From: Gammaproteobacteria bacterium
GTDB taxonomy: Bacteria; Pseudomonadota; Gammaproteobacteria; HK1
Direction of reading: 5' to 3'
DNA: 21,390 bases
Assembly (NCBI GenBank): GCA_022822245.1
Contig: JAJECB010000023.1
Coordinates: 1 to 21,390 of the forward strand
The first letter of the stretch is position 1. Each line of letters starts with the position of its first letter. The notes under the pieces were generated by a model. The model saw only the letters and a list, made by a program, of their open reading frames with translations. It ran no database searches and was not told where the DNA came from. The position numbers and the translations under genes were made by a program. Below, piece after piece: positions 1 to 8,256 of the stretch.

Positions 1-293
1 TTGCGGTGATGTACCTCGGCAAGCTAGCGGAGCTTGGGGACAAGCGGGAGATCTACCTCAACCCCCTGCACCCCTACACCGAGGCGTTGCTGTCCGCCGT
101 GCCCGTCCCCGATCCCGCCGCGAGCGGACGGAAGCGGATCGTGCTCGAAGGGGACGTTCCGAGCCCCATCGACCCCCCCGCCGGCTGCCGGTTTCACACC
201 CGGTGCCCCCATGCCGAGCCGCGCTGCCGAGTCGAGGAGCCGGCCTGGCGGGAGGTGCGCCCGCAGCACTGGGTCGCCTGCCACCTGAGGTGA
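1..293 (+). CDS. dppF: Dipeptide/oligopeptide ABC transporter ATP-binding protein, C-terminal fragment (DppF/OppF type)
   Basis: Only the last ~97 codons are inside the window; the gene starts upstream. The visible part begins just after the nucleotide-binding core with [11 protein letters not shown], followed by [12 protein letters not shown] and [13 protein letters not shown]. These are the hallmarks of the oligopeptide-transporter ATPase C-terminal domain (family knowledge). It ends with four cysteines (in GCRFHTRC, then two more) typical of this tail, which in some Dpp/Opp ATPases coordinate a metal or Fe-S cluster. The sequence closely parallels the tail of the complete DppF at 12858-13847, so a third, related transporter probably lies to the left. 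The stop codon TGA is at 291-293. It faces the DUF4392 gene on the other strand, with only 18 bp between the two stops. Confidence 0.93.
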   Translation, partial: AVMYLGKLAELGDKREIYLNPLHPYTEALLSAVPVPDPAASGRKRIVLEGDVPSPIDPPAGCRFHTRCPHAEPRCRVEEPAWREVRPQHWVACHLR

Positions 294-311
294 GCGCCAC
301 GGGCTGACGGG

Positions 312-1286
312 CTAGAAATCGCGATCGAAGCTGCGGTTCCACTGGGCAACGATGCTCCCGAGCTGGTCGACGTAGCGCATGACCGCGTCGATCGGAACCC
401 CGTCGTCTCCGATGAAGTCGGGGTCCACGGTTCCGCCGTCGAGGCAACCGAGGGCGACACAGCCTTCGACGAGCTCTCGCACCGTCTCTCCGTCGACCAG
501 CAGCTCGGGCTCGCCCGCTCCAAGGGCGAGGGCCGTGGTCAGGGCATAGGCGCCGTAGTTGGAAATGGCGGCCGGGAACAGGTACTGAGTAGCCGTCGTC
601 GTGGCGGTCCCGCCGCCGCAAGGACACCCGCAATCCGCGCCGAACGCGACGACCCTTCGAACGTCCTCGTAGATTTTTCCGAACCCGATCTCGTTGCCGC
701 CGTCGCCGATTCCGACCGTCAGCTTTCCCTTGTGCGTCATCGCCTCGATGAAGTCGTCGATGTAATAGTCGCCCGTCTTGGCAAGCGGTGATCCCATGAC
801 CGAATGGCGCACGCCTTCCCGGTTCCGGCCCAGCTTCTCGACGGTGACGGCAACGTCGTAGTGGTCCGCCCATCGCGCGAGATCCTCGGGCGAGCGATTC
901 GTGGTGTGGACCACGTTCGCTTCGAACCCGAGCTTTTCGATGAGCATCCTCGCCACGTCGTCCATCTCCTCTTCCATGAGGATGTCGACACCGTGTCCGA
1001 GTCGACTCAGCGCACGCCCCAGCACCGCCGCACCGACCGGGCCGTCCACCTCGCCCTTGGGCAGGAGCTTCTCGACGACGATGCCGGTCACCAGGGCCAC
1101 CCTGGCATTGCTCATCTTCAGGATGGCCTGCGAGATGTCGTAGGTGATCGGGTTCTCGCCGCGGACGAGCGCGTAGAGCCGGGGAATGTAGCCCTGGATC
1201 ATGTTGTGCATGCGCATCTCGACGGTCGCCAGCCGCTCCACGTTGTCGTAGGGGGAGCGGGGATCGACATCTACCTTCTTCGTCAT
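312..1286 (-). CDS. D-glutamate cyclase C-terminal-like protein (DUF4392), paralogue 1
   Basis: 324 aa, predicted cytosolic, no signal peptide. It carries the family landmarks LPKGEVDGP (residues 75-83), EKLGRNREG (150-158), GIGDGGNEIGFG (192-203), a CPCGGGT loop (221-227), SNYGAY (242-247) and DGGT (283-286). This domain (Pfam GLUCM_C/DUF4392) is known as the C-terminal part of D-glutamate cyclase, which converts D-glutamate to 5-oxo-D-proline. Here it stands alone, without the DUF1445 half found in the animal enzyme, so the reaction is not certain. The start ATG at 1284-1286 is preceded by AGAGGAG. It is the last gene of the minus-strand amidase/binding-protein/permease operon, 31 bp after dppC. 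It is nearer to paralogue 3 (shared PCGGG and DGGT) than to paralogue 2. Its first ~25 residues are not matched in the other two. Confidence 0.88.
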   Translation of the reverse strand: MTKKVDVDPRSPYDNVERLATVEMRMHNMIQGYIPRLYALVRGENPITYDISQAILKMSNARVALVTGIVVEKLLPKGEVDGPVGAAVLGRALSRLGHGVDILMEEEMDDVARMLIEKLGFEANVVHTTNRSPEDLARWADHYDVAVTVEKLGRNREGVRHSVMGSPLAKTGDYYIDDFIEAMTHKGKLTVGIGDGGNEIGFGKIYEDVRRVVAFGADCGCPCGGGTATTTATQYLFPAAISNYGAYALTTALALGAGEPELLVDGETVRELVEGCVALGCLDGGTVDPDFIGDDGVPIDAVMRYVDQLGSIVAQWNRSFDRDF

Positions 1287-1317
1287 GTGCTTACTCCTCT
1301 TTGCGAAAGCGAACGGT

Positions 1318-2184
1318 TCATCTCCGAGCGCGCGGATCGAGCGCGTCGCGCAATCCGTCGCCGATGAAGTTCATGTTGAGCACGGCAAGCGCGATCATCG
1401 CAGTCGGAAACGTCACGAGCCACCAGGCATCCTCGAGATACCGCCGCGCCTCATTCAGATCCCGTCCCCAGCTCGCGGTGGGAGGCTGGACCCCCAGCCC
1501 GAGGAAGCTCAACGATGCCTCCGCGATCACCGCGCGGGAGAAGGTGACCGCGACCAGCACGAGGATAACCCCGATGATGTTGGGCAGGATGTCGCGCGTG
1601 ATGATGCGCCAGCTCGAGGCGCCGAGCGCCACCGAGGCGGAAACGTAGGTGTACTCGCGAAGGCTGAGGGTGTTGCCGCGGGCAAGCCGCGCGAAGACCG
1701 GGATGTACACGAGCCCCACGGCGAGGATGACGTTCCCGGTCTCCGGGCCGAGGGTGCCCATGATGGCCACCGCGAGCAGCAGCGGGGGGAACGTCAGGAA
1801 TGCGTCCATGAGGCGCATCACGACGTTGTCGAGGCGTCCCCCGAAGTAGCCCGCGACCACCCCGACCGGAGTGCCGATGCCGGCCGCGATCAGCACGACG
1901 CCGAGACCCACCATCAGCGAGACGCGGGCTCCGTGCAACATGCGTGTCAGCACGTCCCGACCGAAGTGATCGGTCCCGAAGGGGAACTCCCAACCGGGTG
2001 GAGCGAGCTTCGACCGGAGGTTTGTCTTGGTCGGCTCGACATCCGTGAGCCAAGGCGCGAACACGGCGGACAGGATCAGGATCGAAACGAGCACGACGCC
2101 GATGACGGCGAGCCGATGCAGGAAGAACCGATGGGCCGCGAGTCGAAGCGGTGACTCTCCGCTCGTTTGCATGGACTCCGTCAC
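1318..2184 (-). CDS. dppC: Dipeptide-type ABC transporter permease, DppC-like
   Basis: 288 aa inner-membrane permease. The N-terminal hydrophobic helix (about residues 24-46) is followed by the OppC/DppC signature GTDHFGRDVLTR (70-81). Further hydrophobic segments surround the EAA coupling loop (about 180-204, with ALGASSWRII), which contacts the ATPase. The C-terminus has SFLGLGVQPPTASWG and GDGLRDALDPR, typical of the family. The start is taken as GTG at 2182-2184; an in-frame ATG 12 bases downstream (2170-2172) is an alternative, and neither has a clear ribosome-binding site. It lies 54 bp after dppB, and that gap holds an inverted repeat (CACCGG/CCGGTG, 2193-2206). It would pair with the DppB at 2239-3195. 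No ATPase is encoded in this operon. Confidence 0.95.
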   Translation of the reverse strand: MTESMQTSGESPLRLAAHRFFLHRLAVIGVVLVSILILSAVFAPWLTDVEPTKTNLRSKLAPPGWEFPFGTDHFGRDVLTRMLHGARVSLMVGLGVVLIAAGIGTPVGVVAGYFGGRLDNVVMRLMDAFLTFPPLLLAVAIMGTLGPETGNVILAVGLVYIPVFARLARGNTLSLREYTYVSASVALGASSWRIITRDILPNIIGVILVLVAVTFSRAVIAEASLSFLGLGVQPPTASWGRDLNEARRYLEDAWWLVTFPTAMIALAVLNMNFIGDGLRDALDPRARR

Positions 2185-2238
2185 GTCGCATTCACCGGGA
2201 CCGGTGTCTTGCGGGTGGCCAATCCGGCGTACACCGCC

Positions 2239-3195
2239 TCAGCCGTACCGAATGCGCGGGTCGACGGCCGCGTAGAGGATGTCCGCCAGCAGATTCATGG
2301 CGATGAAGAAGACTCCGACCACGAGGGTCAGCCCCTGGATGACGGGAAAGTCGCGGTTGATGACCGCCGCAATGAGGGCCGATCCGACCCCCGGAATGCT
2401 GAACAGGTACTCGATGGTGATCGTGTTGCCGACCTGGAAGGCGAACACGACGGCAATCACGGTGATGACCGGGATGAGCACGTTCTTGAGGGCGTGCGCG
2501 ACGAGGATGAGCGTATCTCCGAGACCCTGCGCCCGGGCCACCCGGATGAACTCCAGCTCGAGCACCTCCAGCATGCTCGCGCGGACGATTCGCGCGAGCT
2601 CGGCGACCGTGGTCACCGCGAGGGCCGCCACCGGCAGGACGTAGGGAAGCACGAAGGCGGAAAACCCGTCCGACCAAGTGCGCAGCCCGATCCCGGCAAT
2701 CGGCACCCACCGGAGCTTCAGGGCGAAGATGAGGATCAGAACCAGGGCGAGGGTGAAGGTCGGAACCGAGAGGCCCACCGTCGTGAACCCCATCAGGCCG
2801 TAGTCCCAAGCCGAATTCCTGCGGTAGGCGGCGTACACGCCCGCGGGGATCGCGACGAGGAGCGAAACGAGAGTCGCCATCAGCGCGATGACGATGCTGA
2901 CCGGAAACCGGCTCGCGACCATGTCGGTCACGAGCTCCTGCGAGCGGATGGAGTGTCCGAGATCGCCGCGCAGCAGGTCGCGGACCCATAGCAGGTACTG
3001 CTCCGGGAGGGAGCGGTCGAGATAGAACTCGGCCTGGAGGGCCGCCATCGTCTCCGGAGTGGCATAGGGTCCGAGCATGATGGCGATCGGATCGCCCGGG
3101 GTCACCTTCATCAGCGCGAAGATGATGACGGTGACGAAGAAGATGACGAGGGGAATCTGGACGAGCCGCCTCAGGAAGTAGGACCAGATGCCCAC
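2239..3195 (-). CDS. dppB: Dipeptide-type ABC transporter permease, DppB-like
   Basis: 318 aa, about six membrane segments. It starts MGIWSYFLRRLVQIP with a GTG codon (3193-3195), which aligns with MNTLTYLTRRIVQIP of the paralogue at 9938, so this start is preferred although no ribosome-binding site is obvious. Family marks are VTPGDP (31-36), RGDLGHSIR (76-84), the EAA loop FIRVARAQGLGDTLILVAHALKN (216-238, given here as its ends FIRVARAQGL and AHALKN) and a C-terminal NLLADILYAAVDPRIRYG. It forms the import channel with the DppC-like protein downstream. The substrate cannot be read from the permease. The gap to the binding-protein gene upstream (103 bp) holds two GC-rich stem-loops. Confidence 0.95.
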   Translation of the reverse strand: MGIWSYFLRRLVQIPLVIFFVTVIIFALMKVTPGDPIAIMLGPYATPETMAALQAEFYLDRSLPEQYLLWVRDLLRGDLGHSIRSQELVTDMVASRFPVSIVIALMATLVSLLVAIPAGVYAAYRRNSAWDYGLMGFTTVGLSVPTFTLALVLILIFALKLRWVPIAGIGLRTWSDGFSAFVLPYVLPVAALAVTTVAELARIVRASMLEVLELEFIRVARAQGLGDTLILVAHALKNVLIPVITVIAVVFAFQVGNTITIEYLFSIPGVGSALIAAVINRDFPVIQGLTLVVGVFFIAMNLLADILYAAVDPRIRYG

Positions 3196-3215
3196 GGTGA
3201 GGCAACTTGCAGCTT

Positions 3216-3253
3216 GGCGGGGCCGGGAGAACCGCCCGGCGGCGCCCGCCGCC
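3216..3253 (-). promoter_or_regulatory. Paired GC-rich stem-loops between binding-protein and dppB genes
   Basis: Two inverted repeats sit in the 103-bp gap: GGCGG (3216-3220) with CCGCC (3232-3236), and GGCGGCG (3238-3244) with CGCCGCC (3247-3253). In the minus-strand transcript they lie just after the binding-protein stop. There is no run of T after them, so a simple intrinsic terminator is unlikely. Such hairpins commonly protect the binding-protein part of the mRNA or partly stop transcription, so that more binding protein than permease is made. A very strong palindrome occupies the same junction in the other transporter operon (9865-9892). Confidence 0.5.
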
Positions 3254-3298
3254 GATTGTGCCGAATCGGCCGCGGGTACCGCCGGGACGACGGTCAGA

Positions 3299-4903
3299 TC
3301 AGGCCCAATGAACGTCCCACAGGGGCACGACGTGCTCCTGCGGGCCGCCCTGGAAGCCCTTCACCGACTCCTTGAGCAGGTACACGAGGTTCACGTGGTT
3401 GAAGTAGATGTACGGGCAATCGTCGAGGACCGCGTCGACGATGTTGTGGTAGAGGCCGGCGCGTTTCTCCGGATCGAGCAGGGCCCGCCCCTCGTCCAGC
3501 CAGTCGCTGACCTGCTGATTCTCCCAACCGTGCTCCACGATCCCGTCCTTGTGATGGAACCACCACAGGGTGGAGTCGACATCGGGGGACACGATGGTGA
3601 TGTCCTCCAGATCCGCCTGGAACTGCTTCTTGACCCACGCGGTGCTGTACGTGCCGACGTCCATGCCGCGGATTTTCACGTTGATTCCGATCTCCGAGAG
3701 CATGGCGGCCACGAGCTCGCACTCGCGGCGCAGCCACTCCTTGTCCGAAGTGATGACCTCGAGGTCGAACCCGGTGGCGCCAGCCTTCGCCATGAGCTCC
3801 TTCGCCTTCGCGAGGTCGCCCCTCGCCGGATAGACGATGGGCGAGGGCCGGTGGCCGAGATAGCCGGGCGGCACCGGGTTGTCGGTCACGATCGCCTCGC
3901 CGGCGTAGATCTCGTCGATGATCGTCTGCCGGTCCACCGCGTAGCTGATCGCCCGGCGCACGTCCACGTTGGTCGTGGGGAAGTCGGCCGCGATGTACGG
4001 CGGGAACGTGAAGTCCATATAGTCCCAGTTCCAGCCGGGCACGCTCTGGTACGCGATCCCCGGCTCGCCGCCTTCCCGGAACCGGGGCGTGTCCTTCGGA
4101 TCGGGCCGCGGCATGATGTCGATCTCGCCGGTGAGGAGCGACGACAGCCGCACGCTCGGATCCTCGATCACTCGGTACAGAACCTCATCCACGTGGGGCC
4201 GGCCGCTTCGCCAGTGGTTCGGGTTCTTCTTGAGGATGAGGTGGCTTCCCGAAACCCAGGTGTCGAGCTCGAAGGGGCCGGTCCCGACCGGATTGCGGGC
4301 GAACTCCTGGTCGCCCATCTCCTGGTGGGCCGCCTTGCACATCACGCTGCCGCCGTACTCGAGGGTGACCATCGGAAACGGCGAGAAAGGCATCTTGAGC
4401 TTCACTTCCACCACGTACTTGCTGCGCAGCTTCGCGTGGTCGACCGGAAAGTGGCTGACGCCCTTCTGAAACGTGTTCGCCTCCTGCACATGATTGAAGC
4501 AGTAGAGGATGTCTTCGCCCGTGAGCTCTCCGTAACCCTTTTGCCACTGGACGCCTTCGCGGACCTTCAGCACCCAGGTGAGCGGATCCTCGTTCTTCCA
4601 CTCCACCATCTCCGGCTCGATCTGACGCGTCTCGTGGTTGATGCGCGCCATCTTGTCAAAGATGTTGGTGGTGACCACGTTGCCGTGGATCTCGGTATAG
4701 ACGAACCCGTTCAGCCCCGGCGGTTCGCCGAACAGGGCGTAGGTGATCCGGTTGTCCTGGGCCCGCACGATGTTGAACAGCGGAAGCCCCGCTGCATACG
4801 TGCCGAGCGCCGCGCCGCCTGCGGCGGCGGAACGCAGCACGTCGCGCCGGGTAATCCCCTTGCCCGCGCCGCGCGTCGACCGGGTCGTTCGAGTGTTGCT
4901 CAT
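3299..4903 (-). CDS. ABC transporter substrate-binding protein, family 5 (DppA/OppA type), Tat signal
   Basis: 534 aa. The N-terminus has twin arginines (ITRRDVLRS, RR at 19-20), a small-residue hydrophobic stretch and VRAQ near residue 48, indicating export by the Tat route. The mature part has the family-5 solute-binding pattern: FDKMARIN, DPLTWVLKVREGVQW, NPVGTGPFEL, LILKKNPNHW, SYAVDRQTI and a C-terminal PYIYFNHVNLVYLL. This class binds di- or oligopeptides, but also many other small molecules, so the ligand is open. The start ATG (4901-4903) follows GGGAGGGG. It lies 94 bp after the amidase gene and before dppB. Segments such as KWQ/QWQ...GYGE and ILKKNP are shared with the binding protein at 8257, so the two are paralogues. 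Confidence 0.95.
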   Translation of the reverse strand: MSNTRTTRSTRGAGKGITRRDVLRSAAAGGAALGTYAAGLPLFNIVRAQDNRITYALFGEPPGLNGFVYTEIHGNVVTTNIFDKMARINHETRQIEPEMVEWKNEDPLTWVLKVREGVQWQKGYGELTGEDILYCFNHVQEANTFQKGVSHFPVDHAKLRSKYVVEVKLKMPFSPFPMVTLEYGGSVMCKAAHQEMGDQEFARNPVGTGPFELDTWVSGSHLILKKNPNHWRSGRPHVDEVLYRVIEDPSVRLSSLLTGEIDIMPRPDPKDTPRFREGGEPGIAYQSVPGWNWDYMDFTFPPYIAADFPTTNVDVRRAISYAVDRQTIIDEIYAGEAIVTDNPVPPGYLGHRPSPIVYPARGDLAKAKELMAKAGATGFDLEVITSDKEWLRRECELVAAMLSEIGINVKIRGMDVGTYSTAWVKKQFQADLEDITIVSPDVDSTLWWFHHKDGIVEHGWENQQVSDWLDEGRALLDPEKRAGLYHNIVDAVLDDCPYIYFNHVNLVYLLKESVKGFQGGPQEHVVPLWDVHWA

Positions 4904-4960
4904 CGTCCCCTCCCTTCAATCTCATGGGTCTGAATGACGGTTCCCTTGCCGGACCGTCGA

Positions 4961-4973
4961 CCGGGAATCCCGG
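4961..4973. repeat. Short palindrome between amidase and binding-protein genes
   Basis: CCGGGA and TCCCGG around one central A, inside the 94-bp gap between the amidase stop and the binding-protein start. It could be a small hairpin or a protein-binding site. In DNA of this GC content a 6-bp arm can also arise by chance. I see no promoter-like hexamers next to it. Confidence 0.25.
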
Positions 4974-4997
4974 GCCCCCCGGACCGCGCCGCTCCCG

Positions 4998-6530
4998 TCA
5001 GGATGGAGAGCGCGTCGTCCAGTCGGTGGATTCCTCGAAGGCATGGGCCGCATTGAGCACCGTCCCGTCCTCGAATCGGCGCCCCGCCAGCGCCATGCCC
5101 ACGGGAAGACCGTCGGACATCGCGCAGGGCACGCTGATTGCGGGCATGCCGGTGATGTTGAACTGACCTCCGGTGCCCACGAACATCTCGAAGGAGCGAT
5201 GCACCGATTCCACCGGACCGCAGTCCTCGGGAGGAAGCTCGTTCGCCTTCATGGGAGTCGCCGGCAACAGCAGGAGGTCCACGTGGCGGAGCGCTTCGTC
5301 GTACGCGTCGGTCAGCGTCCGCCTGAGATTCTGGGCCTTGGCGTAGTACTTGCCATGGTAGTTGTTGTGGATGTGGGCGCCGAGCAGCATGAACGTCTTG
5401 GCGGACGGAGAGAGGTCGTCGGCCCGCCGCGGCATCGCGCGCGAGAAATACTCGAGGAGGTGCGTGTTGTAGAAGCCGGCCCAGCCGTGCCCCATGCCGT
5501 TGCCGAGGACGAGGGTGCCGTACGCGCCCTCGATCGCGAGCGCGACGAGAATCGGCTGCCCCTCCCGGTGGGCCGGAATGGATACCGGCACGACCTCGGC
5601 CCCGAGCCCGGCGAAGTGCTCGGCCGCCTCGCCGACGGCCTGGTCGACGTCGGGCTGCGAGACCCCTTCGTAGCCGAACCCCTCCTCGAGCACGCCGATG
5701 CGAAGCCCCTCGACCGATCCGGTGAGGACCTCGGAATAGGGTTCCGGCGTGAAATCGCTCTGGCGCGGATCGAGCCCGTCCGGACCGGCCACCGCCTCGA
5801 GCAGCAACGCGACCTCGCGCGCCGAATTGGCCATCGGCCCGAGATGATCCAGGGTCGGATCCATCGGGATCGCGCCGGTATAGGGCATCACGCCCCGAGT
5901 CGGCTTCATCCCGTATACGCCGCACCAGGAGGCCGGCAGGCGCACCGAGCCCCCCTGATCGCCGCCGATGGCCATGTCCACCGCCCGAGCCGCGACGAGG
6001 GCCGCGCTGCCGTTCGACGAGCCTCCGGAGGAGCGCGCGGGATTGTGTGGATTGCGCACCGGTCCGGTGGCCGAGTTGTGGCCGGCGCCGCCGAAGGAGA
6101 ACCCTTCGGTCACCGCCTTGCCGGCAATGATGCCGCCCGCATCCAGGATCCGGGTGACCACGGTGGCGTCGACGTCCGGCACGAAGCCGTCCATCACCGC
6201 CGTGCCGGCCCCCATCGGAACACCCGCAACGCAGATCGTGTCCTTCAGCGCCACGCGCTTTCCCGCGAGGATCCCGTCATCGTGCCCGCGGATGTCGGTC
6301 ATCACGTACCAGGCGTTGTGCGGATTCTCCCCGGGGTCGGGACGCCGTCCCGGCGTGCGCGGATATTTCACCTCCGGCTTCGGCTCCACCATCGCGTCGA
6401 CCGCCGCGTAAGCGGGGAGGTTCTCGATGATGAGGGTGCGGTACGCCTCGAGCTCGTCCGCCGCCATCGTGAAATGCAGCGAATCGGCGAGGGCCTTCAT
6501 CTCGTCGGGAGTCGGCGGGCGCAACTTCAT
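4998..6530 (-). CDS. Amidase, amidase-signature family
   Basis: 510 aa cytosolic hydrolase of amide bonds. The Ser-cisSer-Lys triad is visible: Lys96 in VALKDTI, Ser171 in the SSGGSSNGSAA glycine/serine loop and Ser195 in GGDQGGSVRLPA; spacing between the two serines (24) is the family norm. Further marks are TGPVRNPHNPARSSGG and GVYGMKPTRG. The substrate is not readable; the family includes amino-acid amide, urea-derivative and peptide amidases as well as GatA. It is unlikely to be GatA, since it sits at the head of a transporter operon with no gatB or gatC. The ATG at 6528-6530 lacks a strong ribosome-binding site. Being first in the operon suggests that it acts on the imported compound or on a product of it. 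Confidence 0.92.
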   Translation of the reverse strand: MKLRPPTPDEMKALADSLHFTMAADELEAYRTLIIENLPAYAAVDAMVEPKPEVKYPRTPGRRPDPGENPHNAWYVMTDIRGHDDGILAGKRVALKDTICVAGVPMGAGTAVMDGFVPDVDATVVTRILDAGGIIAGKAVTEGFSFGGAGHNSATGPVRNPHNPARSSGGSSNGSAALVAARAVDMAIGGDQGGSVRLPASWCGVYGMKPTRGVMPYTGAIPMDPTLDHLGPMANSAREVALLLEAVAGPDGLDPRQSDFTPEPYSEVLTGSVEGLRIGVLEEGFGYEGVSQPDVDQAVGEAAEHFAGLGAEVVPVSIPAHREGQPILVALAIEGAYGTLVLGNGMGHGWAGFYNTHLLEYFSRAMPRRADDLSPSAKTFMLLGAHIHNNYHGKYYAKAQNLRRTLTDAYDEALRHVDLLLLPATPMKANELPPEDCGPVESVHRSFEMFVGTGGQFNITGMPAISVPCAMSDGLPVGMALAGRRFEDGTVLNAAHAFEESTDWTTRSPS

Positions 6531-6651
6531 GGACCGGGCCTGAGGGAAGATGAGACCTGGCGTGCAGATTTCACCGATGTCCTGGTGCGGACTCCAATCT
6601 GCTCTCGGCGATCATCGGTGGAACGTGCGCGCCGTGCGTTTGACCATACCG

Positions 6652-6670
6652 TGAACCCCGAACCGGTTCA
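6652..6670. promoter_or_regulatory. Inverted repeat TGAACC-N7-GGTTCA, possible operator
   Basis: Perfect 6-bp arms TGAACC (6652-6657) and GGTTCA (6665-6670) with a 7-base spacer; the right half also contains the 8-bp palindrome AACCGGTT. It lies about 120 bp upstream of the amidase start and about 490 bp upstream of the DUF4392 gene at 7156. The size and symmetry suit a dimeric repressor or activator. No regulator gene is in the window, so the link is inference. Confidence 0.35.
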
Positions 6671-6781
6671 AGGAACTGGATTCTGCGGCGAAGTTCCGCG
6701 CTGCGCCGCGGCGCCGGCAAGACCGCCCGCGACGGCCCCCGGCGGGCCGCGAACGGACGCGGCATGCCGGGAACTCGAGCC

Positions 6782-6804
6782 GGCAGGCCGGGGCCGGCCC
6801 TGCC
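6782..6804. repeat. GC-rich hairpin in the divergent region
   Basis: GGCAGG (6782-6787) pairs with CCTGCC (6799-6804). Inside them CCGG pairs with CCGG around a GG loop, with one bulged C. It sits 22 bp before a TTGACA hexamer. It has no T tract, so it is more likely an upstream binding site or mRNA structure than a terminator. Confidence 0.35.
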
Positions 6805-6826
6805 GCCGCCCTCCGGACCGGCGCCC

Positions 6827-6855
6827 TTGACAGCACCTGTGGGCGCGGGGAACAT
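6827..6855 (+). promoter_or_regulatory. Candidate promoter for the plus-strand transporter operon
   Basis: A perfect TTGACA (6827-6832) is followed after 17 bases by GAACAT (6850-6855), which matches three of six positions of the -10 consensus. It would give a leader of roughly 290 bases before the start at 7156. The -10 match is weak and the region is very GC-rich, so this is only a candidate. Confidence 0.3.
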
Positions 6856-7155
6856 GGCCGGCAGACAGTCCCGCACGGGCACGGAGGCTCGATTGCAGGT
6901 CTTGGCGAACGGAGCGCCCTCGGGAGAACGTTCGCGCGGGCGGCCGGGATGCTCCGGGAGCGTGTCCGGCACGGCCGGGTGCTCCCGAGCCCCGCGCGGC
7001 CGGCCTCTTCTCCCCGGACCGTCCGCCATGACGCTGGTCGAGCATCGACCCCCTGGTTGAGCCCCTCACCCGTTCCCCCGCGCTGCCCGCTTCCGGCGGC
7101 GGCGCAGGTCCCGGCGGGTCCGCCGAGGCGCGACGTGACGAGGGAGAGACCCGAA

Positions 7156-8190
7156 ATGCCCGACTACATCGGCGAGCACATCGACCGGCTGATCACCACC
7201 GAGCTCAAGAACCGCGGCATGCCGCACGGTTTCCTGGTCCAGCTCTACGAGGCCGCAAGGAAGGAGGCCGGAGGGCGGCCGCTCACCACCCTGGCCGCGG
7301 AGGGACTCATCCGATCGGTCGGCAAGGGCGACGCGGTGTTCCTGATGACCGGAGCGGGGTATCCCCCCCACATGCCGAAGGGCGAGAGCGACGGTCCGCC
7401 CGGCGCGGCCGCGCTCGCCCGGGCACTCTACTGGGGACTCGGCGCAGTGCCCGTCTACGTCTGCGAGGACAACCACGTCGATCCGATCATCGCTTCGAGC
7501 GAAGCGGCCCACCTCATGGTCAAGGAGGACTTCGCGGACGCCCGCGACCTGCGGCTCGGGGCGGCCATCGTGGCGGCTCCGTCGGACGGCACGCAGGTCG
7601 CCGGCTGGGCGAAATCCATCTTCGACGAGTACCAGCCGAAGGCGCTCGTCAGCATCGAGCGCCTCGGGCCCAACGAGCACGGGATCATCAACAGCGCCAC
7701 CGGATGGGAGGTGGGCAAGGAGACGGGGATCGTCGATCTGACTCCGGTCGTAACGGAAGCCGAGGCGCGCGGAGTGTTCTCGATCGGCACCGGCGACCAC
7801 GGCAACGAGATCGGCTTCGGTCGGATTCACGACGACGTCAAGCGAATCATGCCGCAGGGAGCGAAGAGCCAGTCCGACACCCCCGGCGGCATGGCGACCG
7901 TGCTCAAGGCGGACGTGCTGATCCCGGCGATGATGTCCAACTGGGGCGCGTACGGGGTCGAAGCGGCGCTCGCTTTCCTGCTCGGGAAGCCGGAGCTCGT
8001 GCACTCGCCCGAAATGGAGAAGGACATCGTCACCAGGTGCCTCGAGGCCGGCGGACTCGAGGCCATGTACTGCAGCACCAGGTTCGCCGTCGACAACTGC
8101 GAGGGCGAGTCGTCCATGGCCATCGTGCAGCTTCTCGGCGACATGGTGCGCCTCAACCTTCGGGACCCCGACGTGGGGGTGGCGCACTGA
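7156..8190 (+). CDS. D-glutamate cyclase C-terminal-like protein (DUF4392), paralogue 2
   Basis: 344 aa, no signal peptide. The ATG at 7156 is chosen because AGGGAG stands 9 bases before it and because the N-terminus (IDRLITTELKNRGMPHG) aligns with that of paralogue 3; the frame is open further upstream, but that part is low-complexity. Landmarks are MPKGESDGP (73-81), ERLGPNEHG (168-176), IGTGDHGNEIGFG (210-222) and SNWGAYG (261-267). It is the most divergent copy: the glycine loop reads GTGDHGNE instead of GIGDGGNE, the PCGGG loop is replaced by TPGGM, and an extra segment precedes the ERLG motif. It opens the operon of the second transporter, 66 bp before the binding-protein gene. A lactam-forming or lactam-opening reaction on a different substrate is plausible but unproven. 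Confidence 0.88.
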   Translation: MPDYIGEHIDRLITTELKNRGMPHGFLVQLYEAARKEAGGRPLTTLAAEGLIRSVGKGDAVFLMTGAGYPPHMPKGESDGPPGAAALARALYWGLGAVPVYVCEDNHVDPIIASSEAAHLMVKEDFADARDLRLGAAIVAAPSDGTQVAGWAKSIFDEYQPKALVSIERLGPNEHGIINSATGWEVGKETGIVDLTPVVTEAEARGVFSIGTGDHGNEIGFGRIHDDVKRIMPQGAKSQSDTPGGMATVLKADVLIPAMMSNWGAYGVEAALAFLLGKPELVHSPEMEKDIVTRCLEAGGLEAMYCSTRFAVDNCEGESSMAIVQLLGDMVRLNLRDPDVGVAH

Positions 8191-8256
8191 GGCGCAATCA
8201 AACACGGATCCGCCCGCCCGCCCGCTTCCTTAACTCTGAGAGAAAAAGGAGTCACC

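Larger units (their letters stand above)
6531..7155. other. Long divergent intergenic region
   Basis: This 625-bp stretch separates the two divergently transcribed transporter operons. Open frames on both strands here read as Gly/Pro/Arg/Ala-rich low-complexity peptides with no recognisable domain and no good ribosome-binding site, so I call no gene. It holds an inverted repeat (6652-6670), a GC-rich hairpin (6782-6804) and one promoter-like pair (6827-6855). A regulator binding here could control both operons. It might also be the remnant of a lost gene, but I cannot see which. Confidence 0.6.

Noticed and set aside
3188..4933. A 581-codon plus-strand frame opposite the binding-protein gene
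   Set aside because: Low-complexity composition and no motif; the minus-strand binding protein explains the region fully.
6571..7029. Possible 152-aa minus-strand protein in the divergent region
   Set aside because: Gly/Pro/Arg/Ala-rich, no ribosome-binding site or domain; open frames of this size arise freely in such GC-rich DNA.
8205..8224. GCCC/CGCC short tandem run before the second binding-protein gene
   Set aside because: A few units only in GC-rich spacer; no sign of function beyond base composition.
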